Shown here piece by piece: positions 31,457 to 35,803 of a stretch of 35,803 nucleotides of DNA; the first letter of the stretch is position 1, and each line of letters begins with the position of its first letter. Source of the stretch: Flavobacteriaceae bacterium. GTDB taxonomy: Bacteria > Bacteroidota > Bacteroidia > Flavobacteriales > Flavobacteriaceae. The notes under the pieces were generated by a model, which did not search any database, was not told the DNA's origin, and worked only from the letters and a program-made list of their open reading frames with translations. A program made the translations under genes and the position numbers. The stretch covers positions 1-35,803 of the forward strand of contig PAAD01000032.1 in assembly GCA_002698745.1 (NCBI GenBank), written 5' to 3'.

Positions 31457-32767
31457 ATGGGCGCTTTTAAAGTTACTGGCGGTGGACAATTGTCAGGTTC
31501 CATACAACCTCAAGGAGCCAAGAACGAAGCACTTCAAATCTTATGTGCTGTATTGCTTACGCCTGAACCAGTAACAATTCATAATATCCCGAATATTACT
31601 GACGTAAACAAGCTAATTAAAATTCTTGAAAAGCTTGGAGTTAAAATAGAAAAACACAGTAACAATGACTATACCTTTCAAGCCGATAATGTAAATATTG
31701 ATTACCTTCAGTCAGACAATTTTAAAGTTGATGGTCGTGGTTTACGCGGCTCTATAATGATTGTAGGTCCCTTGTTGACAAGATTTGGTAAAGGTTTTAT
31801 TCCTAAGCCTGGCGGGGATAAGATAGGACGACGTAGACTCGACACACACTTTCAAGGCTTTATTAGTCTGGGTGCTACATTTCGCTACAACAAGGACGAG
31901 TCTTTTTATGGTGTAGAGGCCCTAGAACTGAAAGGCTCTTATATGTTGCTTGACGAGGCTTCTGTTACTGGAACAGCGAATATCGTCATGGCAGCAGTCT
32001 TGGCAAAAGGTACCACTACGGTATACAATGCTGCTTGCGAACCCTATTTGCAACAGCTCTGCAATATGCTTGTGCGTATGGGTGCCAATATTTCAGGTAT
32101 TGGGTCTAATTTACTGATCATTGAAGGCGTAAAATTTCTAGGCGGTACTACACACCGTGTACTTCCTGATATGATTGAAATCGGTAGTTGGGTTGGTTTG
32201 GCAGCACTTACCAAAAGTGCACTTACCATAAAAGACGTACAATGGGATTATCTTGGTCAAATACCAGAAGTATTTCGTCGATTGGGAATTACTGTTGAAA
32301 GAAAGGGCGATGATATATTTGTTCCTGAACACCTCAATGGTTACGAAATCCAAAGTTACATTGATGGATCTGTAATGACGGTATCTGATGCACCTTGGCC
32401 TGGTTTTACTCCCGACCTTTTGAGTATTGTACTGGTTGTCGCAACACAAGCAAGGGGAAGTGTCTTGATCCATCAAAAAATGTTTGAGAGTCGTTTGTTT
32501 TTTGTAGATAAGCTTATTGATATGGGAGCAAAAATCATCTTATGTGACCCGCACCGTGCAAATGTGATAGGACATGACTTTAAGTCTTCTTTAAAGGCTA
32601 CTACAATGACCTCTCCAGATATACGTGCCGGTATTTCACTACTAATTGCAGCACTTTCTGCCAAGGGTACTAGCACCATTTTTAATATTGAGCAAATTGA
32701 TCGTGGCTATGAAGACATTGATGCTCGTTTACGGTCTATAGGCGCAAAAATTGAACGAATAAGTTAG
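31457..32767 (+). CDS. murA: UDP-N-acetylglucosamine 1-carboxyvinyltransferase, Asp-type active site
   Basis: Transfers enolpyruvyl from PEP to UDP-GlcNAc, the first committed step of peptidoglycan synthesis (cytoplasm). A 436-residue two-domain EPT-fold enzyme. Lys22 lies in QGAKNEALQIL (catalytic); RGSIMIVGPLLTRFGKG and the loop PKPGGDKIGRRRLD follow, with Asp121 where E. coli MurA has Cys115. Later motifs are DEASVTGTANIVMAAV, EPYLQQLCNML, LPDMIEIGSW and SPDIRAGISLLIAAL, all typical. The Asp form is naturally insensitive to fosfomycin in other organisms, so intrinsic resistance is predicted. The ATG at 31457 is coupled to DUF4290. A short palindrome overlaps the stop codon but lacks a T-tract. 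Confidence 0.96.
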   Translation: MGAFKVTGGGQLSGSIQPQGAKNEALQILCAVLLTPEPVTIHNIPNITDVNKLIKILEKLGVKIEKHSNNDYTFQADNVNIDYLQSDNFKVDGRGLRGSIMIVGPLLTRFGKGFIPKPGGDKIGRRRLDTHFQGFISLGATFRYNKDESFYGVEALELKGSYMLLDEASVTGTANIVMAAVLAKGTTTVYNAACEPYLQQLCNMLVRMGANISGIGSNLLIIEGVKFLGGTTHRVLPDMIEIGSWVGLAALTKSALTIKDVQWDYLGQIPEVFRRLGITVERKGDDIFVPEHLNGYEIQSYIDGSVMTVSDAPWPGFTPDLLSIVLVVATQARGSVLIHQKMFESRLFFVDKLIDMGAKIILCDPHRANVIGHDFKSSLKATTMTSPDIRAGISLLIAALSAKGTSTIFNIEQIDRGYEDIDARLRSIGAKIERIS

Positions 32768-32816
32768 TAACTTTAGATTTTTAGGAGTATTCCAAATTTC
32801 ATGGTTTACTTAAAAA

Positions 32817-33497
32817 CTATAAATTATAAACAACTATATTTTTTAAATTCTTTTTAATAATTTCACCCCACAAAGCGTATCCTTTTACACTAAGATGAAG
32901 TTTATCTTTTACAAAAAGGTCCTCATTTGGAAGACCATTGTCTCCTATATAATAATTCCTAGTAGATATATAATATAAATTATCTTTAGATTCACAATAT
33001 TCTTTTATTAAATCATTAGCTAAAGAAATTTTTGGCCACGCTTTCCATCTTTTTAAACTTGGGGTTGTTTCAATAAAAAAAATAGCTTTTTTATGGGTTT
33101 TACGTATCTGTTTTACAATCAATTTGGTTAAATCAAAGACCTCTGTTGGAGATAAATCATTACTGCCTCCAGTTATATCGTTAGCAACAAAAATTCCAAC
33201 AGCTTGAACATTGTGTGGCGACACTAGCCTTTCCGTAAAATGAATTAAGTCTGTGTATCGAGCACCCCCATAACCTCTCTTTATTGGCTCATAAGGTTTT
33301 AAGTCCTGATTTATTGTTTTCCATCTTTTTATGCTAGAACTGCCTATAAAAAGAATCGCGTTGTTAGTATATTTCTCAAATTCATCTAATTTTTCAAGTT
33401 TATAAATTTCATTTTGCCATTTATCTGCCGTTTTTTTGTATTCTCTTAAGGGGGAGCACGATATGAAAAATAGAGTTAAAAAAAATATTTTTTTCAT
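32817..33497 (-). CDS. SGNH/GDSL-family hydrolase, lipoprotein
   Basis: A 226-residue protein with a lipoprotein signal: hydrophobic MKKIFFLTLFFISC with the lipid Cys at residue 14. Catalytic blocks of the SGNH fold: ILFIGSSSIKRW (Ser53), GYGGARYTD (Gly78), VANDITGG (Asn106) and VKDKLHLS (Asp198, His201), so a complete triad-plus-oxyanion set. Such enzymes act as esterases, thioesterases or acetyl-glycan deacetylases at the outer membrane or periplasm. The gene is visibly richer in A+T than its neighbours: by hand count 85 of 300 bases (28%) are G or C at 32881-33180, against 78 of 180 in three 60-base lines of murA. This, plus an isolated position, suggests later acquisition. Confidence 0.82.
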   Translation of the reverse strand: MKKIFFLTLFFISCSPLREYKKTADKWQNEIYKLEKLDEFEKYTNNAILFIGSSSIKRWKTINQDLKPYEPIKRGYGGARYTDLIHFTERLVSPHNVQAVGIFVANDITGGSNDLSPTEVFDLTKLIVKQIRKTHKKAIFFIETTPSLKRWKAWPKISLANDLIKEYCESKDNLYYISTRNYYIGDNGLPNEDLFVKDKLHLSVKGYALWGEIIKKNLKNIVVYNL

Positions 33498-33626
33498 TAA
33501 GATTCAAGTTTATATTATATCGATTTCGTTTAATTCTATTTCAATAATATTTATTAAAACTGATTTTTTTGACCTTCAACTTTATTTTGGAAAGCAATAA
33601 AATCTATAACAAGTTAATATTTTTTT
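33498..33626. other. A+T-rich intergenic gap
   Basis: About 130 bases between the SGNH-hydrolase start and the DUF2805 stop codon. It contains runs of A and T and no open frame or convincing promoter box in either direction. A weak GTTAA/TTAAC arm around the T-run near 33615-33633 could not be judged as a terminator. Confidence 0.4.
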
Positions 33627-33905
33627 TTAACGTTTAGAAACCTTGTTGTTGCTGATGCCGCGTTGTCTGCTACATTTAAAGCGCCCAACTTCTTCATCGC
33701 GCTTTTTCAAGTGCTTTGTTTTCCGCCCTTGAACGCGCTTGCGCCAGAGTTTAAAACTATTTGGCTTCATGTTGTTTCGCATAATGGTAATTATTTCTTG
33801 CTCTTTGATTCCAAATTGCATAGTGATAGCATCAAAAGGTGTACGGTCTTCCCATCCCATTTCAATAATACGATCAATATCTTCTAGACTAAGTTCTTTA
33901 TTCAT
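33627..33905 (-). CDS. DUF2805 (TIGR03643-type) protein
   Basis: A 92-residue basic protein. The N-terminal helix-turn-helix-like half has [39 protein letters not shown] and the phrase [20 protein letters not shown], followed by a very basic tail (about 65-92) rich in Lys and Arg. This is the DUF2805 family, which I recall next to photolyase genes. It may bind DNA; this is inferred from the charge and fold-like pattern only. Its ATG overlaps the photolyase stop by 4 bases (ATGA), so it is the last gene of a light-repair operon. Confidence 0.82.
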   Translation of the reverse strand: MNKELSLEDIDRIIEMGWEDRTPFDAITMQFGIKEQEIITIMRNNMKPNSFKLWRKRVQGRKTKHLKKRDEEVGRFKCSRQRGISNNKVSKR

Positions 33906-35374
33906 CTATCCATAATGTTTTGTCTGTCTGGAAGAGTATGTATTGCCAATATACGTTTACTCTCTTCTCTTACCGCAGGTTTGCCTTTCATACGCCACAG
34001 TTCTGTCGAGGCATGTTTGTATGTTTCTTTTATGTCTACAATGGTATTTGGGTAATCTTTTCCCAATACACAGCTGTAGGCTTGTTGTTCAAGTACCGTC
34101 ATAAACCAGGGTTCAAGCACAAAAGTGGTAGTGAGTTGTGCCAGCTCTGGCACCCATTTACGTATAAAATCTCCCTCTGGGTCGTGCTCAATTGCATTTT
34201 TGGTTGGGTTGTATATGCGCAGCAGATTAATTCCCGTTTCACCTGCTTGCATTTGAAACTGTGGATAGTGAATCCCTGGTTCAAAATCCAAAAACTGTTT
34301 ACCTAAAAACACAGCACCTATTTGCCAAGGTTGCCACAAATGGTGTGTAAAAAAAGAAACTACCATGGCTCGCATTCTAAAATTTAAGTAGCCTGTTTCT
34401 ACCACACAACGCATGCTTGCATCAACCAGTGGATAACCTGTTGTTCCTGTCTTCCATGCGTTGATATAGTCTGTATTAACTTCTTTTTTAAGATGATGAT
34501 ACCCCGTGTTTATACTTTCAAACTCCATACGATTTTCCATCTCAAATTTTTGAATAAAATGCGCTTGCCACCGTAACCTGGATGTAAAGGCATTTAACTG
34601 AAATCCACTTGCGCCTTTAGCTTTTAATTGGTTAGCACGCTGCCATACATATCGAACCGAAAGATTTCCCCAAGCAATATAAGGTGATATACGCCCACAA
34701 TGTGTTCGTGATGCTTCTGGCTTTGAAATGGATTGCTGATATTTTTTATATCGCTGACTCAAAAAGCTTTCTAAATAAGCCAATCCTGTTTTGGTGCCAC
34801 CAGCTTGTATGCCTTCTAGATTTTTAGGCTCAAGTACTTCTTCTATCAGCCCTATTTTACCAGCTCCTGTAAAGTTGACCGCAGACGCCTCAAATGATTT
34901 GATGGGTTGCATCATATAGGTAGTCCATGTTTTGTGCCAGCTGATGCGGTTTTTAAGACCTCTCGTTATGCCGTTATTGATATGTTCTTTCCAAACAATA
35001 TGATTTGTATCACACCATTTTTTTACAGACTTATCACGCATGTAGGTTGTTTTTAAACCCGTTTCTTGCATAGAGAACAGCGTGTTCACTCTCATACTGG
35101 CCTGTATATTGTCAAGCACTTCTGTCACTTCATTCTTGTAAACATGTACTTTAGTTTCAAATTGTTTAAGCTCTTTATTTAGAGCCACCAATGATTGAAT
35201 AATAAAATTGTGATGCCGTTTGTGGTAGTGTGGGTTTTCTTCGAGGCTTGGCTCCATTACATAGAGCAAGATGAGTGGTAAGCCGTTGTTTATGGCGTCT
35301 TGCAGCCCTTCATTATCAAGAAGTCGCAAGTCTCTTTTGAACCAAAAAACGTTAATTTCTTTTTTAAAATGCAT
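33902..35374 (-). CDS. Cryptochrome/photolyase family FAD protein
   Basis: A 490-residue flavoprotein. N-terminal alpha/beta antenna-binding domain (about 6-140: [30 protein letters not shown]) and C-terminal FAD-binding helical domain (about 200-485). Recognised motifs are [74 protein letters not shown] and [16 protein letters not shown] with FRKWVPEL-type [10 protein letters not shown]. These place it in the photolyase superfamily that repairs UV lesions with blue light. CPD, (6-4) or signalling function cannot be fixed by eye; the usual G-T-D-A-x-x-x-F-R-I-F-N-P phrase is G-E-T-G-x-x-L-L-R-I-Y-N-P here. It overlaps the Fe-S photolyase gene by 11 bases and DUF2805 by 4. Confidence 0.88.
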   Translation of the reverse strand: MHFKKEINVFWFKRDLRLLDNEGLQDAINNGLPLILLYVMEPSLEENPHYHKRHHNFIIQSLVALNKELKQFETKVHVYKNEVTEVLDNIQASMRVNTLFSMQETGLKTTYMRDKSVKKWCDTNHIVWKEHINNGITRGLKNRISWHKTWTTYMMQPIKSFEASAVNFTGAGKIGLIEEVLEPKNLEGIQAGGTKTGLAYLESFLSQRYKKYQQSISKPEASRTHCGRISPYIAWGNLSVRYVWQRANQLKAKGASGFQLNAFTSRLRWQAHFIQKFEMENRMEFESINTGYHHLKKEVNTDYINAWKTGTTGYPLVDASMRCVVETGYLNFRMRAMVVSFFTHHLWQPWQIGAVFLGKQFLDFEPGIHYPQFQMQAGETGINLLRIYNPTKNAIEHDPEGDFIRKWVPELAQLTTTFVLEPWFMTVLEQQAYSCVLGKDYPNTIVDIKETYKHASTELWRMKGKPAVREESKRILAIHTLPDRQNIMDR

Positions 35375-35803
35375 CGGGATTTTTCATGATTTGGTAGGCC
35401 CTTTCTTTGATGCGAGCCAATTCTTCTGGATTGATTTTACCGAGTAGGTTATACATCATGCCCATCCGGTTATTTCCACGCAACTCTTCTCTTTTGTCGT
35501 CTAAAAAGTTCCAGTATAAACTGTTGAAGGGACAGGCATTTTCGCCTGTGCGTTGTTTTTTGTCATAACTACATACCTTGCAATAGTTGCTCATTTTGTT
35601 GACATAAGAACCAGATGAAACATAAGGCTTGGTGGCTAAAATACCACCGTCAGCGTACTGACTCATACCTCTAGTGTTAGGCAACTGCACCCATTCTACA
35701 GCATCGGCGTAAATGCCCAAGTACCAATCGTCTACTTCATCGGGGTTTGTTTGCAGCAGCAGCGCAAAATTTCCCGTAATCATCAGCCGTTGAATATGGT
35801 GGG
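35364..35803 (-). CDS. Iron-sulfur bacterial cryptochrome/photolyase (PhrB-like), C-terminal part
   Basis: The frame is open at the right edge, so only the last 146 residues are seen. The first visible residues [15 protein letters not shown] match the PhrB active-site segment with the conserved His pair. Then come [16 protein letters not shown]-like acidic/aromatic residues ([16 protein letters not shown]), [17 protein letters not shown] and the Fe-S cluster ligands YCKVCSYD...ACPFN, spaced C-x2-C-x12-C as in Agrobacterium PhrB (the fourth ligand lies further upstream, outside). The protein would be a (6-4) photolyase with a 4Fe-4S cluster, flavin and probably a lumazine antenna. An internal ATG at 35783 is not the start. 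It is the upstream gene of the photolyase operon. Confidence 0.9.
   Translation of the reverse strand, partial: HHIQRLMITGNFALLLQTNPDEVDDWYLGIYADAVEWVQLPNTRGMSQYADGGILATKPYVSSGSYVNKMSNYCKVCSYDKKQRTGENACPFNSLYWNFLDDKREELRGNNRMGMMYNLLGKINPEELARIKERAYQIMKNPDAF

Noticed and set aside
32761-32773. Palindrome AAGTTA-G-TAACTT overlapping the murA stop codon, considered as a terminator.
   Set aside because: The one-base centre cannot form an RNA loop and only a short, broken T-run follows.
34099-34306. Plus- and minus-strand frames within the second photolyase gene.
   Set aside because: They are shadows of a strongly conserved coding region.
1-35803. CRISPR array, insertion sequence, phage or toxin-antitoxin locus.
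   Set aside because: I saw no regularly spaced direct repeats, transposase or integrase motifs, or paired small genes of such types in either strand.

Overview
The window looks like chromosomal core sequence from a low-GC member of the Bacteroidota, most likely a Flavobacteriia/Flavobacteriales species. The grounds are several -7 boxes of the form TAnnTTTG, almost no Shine-Dalgarno sequences, a TonB-dependent receptor with an N-terminal carboxypeptidase-like domain, an OstA-like protein, and lineage-typical families (DUF4290, DUF349, DUF2805, a flavobacterial-type Fur, a short RecQ). I see no phage, insertion sequence, CRISPR array or rRNA. No stretch above about 300 bases lacks a gene.

Layout. 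1-6475: the 3' end of mazG converges on a minus-strand block of a DUF349 coiled-coil protein, aroE, two tandem DUF368 undecaprenyl-phosphate transporter paralogues and a TPR protein. 6553-14183: a tightly packed minus-strand run, trmH-like methyltransferase, rel, fur-like, purA, ostA-like and a class III aminotransferase, which links stringent response, purine synthesis and envelope assembly. 14314-16707: rocD and a cysteine desulfurase on the plus strand. 16704-20800: an M23 endopeptidase gene overlapping a TonB-dependent receptor gene, minus strand. 20893-21660: a zapB-like coiled-coil gene, zapA and a long imperfect RNA hairpin that I call a 6S (6S-Flavo-like) RNA.

21662-25259: an unrecognised multi-spanning membrane protein, a cupin, a DinB-like protein, and a compact stress-type module of ECF sigma factor, one-TM anti-sigma-like protein and a secreted protein with four 26-residue repeats. 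A tRNA with anticodon CAU and its terminator follow. 25364-28061: a START-like protein, a class IV aminotransferase, yqgE and fmt. 28224-32767: recQ overlapping a small P-loop NTPase gene, then DUF493, DUF4290 and murA. 32817-35803: an A+T-rich SGNH-hydrolase lipoprotein gene, then a photorepair operon (an iron-sulfur photolyase cut by the window edge, a second photolyase, DUF2805).

Most of this is ordinary core genome. The best candidates for something less described are the sigma/anti-sigma/26-residue-repeat module at 23640-25015, the 6S-like RNA beside zapA, the photolyase pair with DUF2805, and -7 boxes lying 4-5 nt from start codons, which suggest leaderless transcripts. Family names come from recognising motifs by eye; no search was run.
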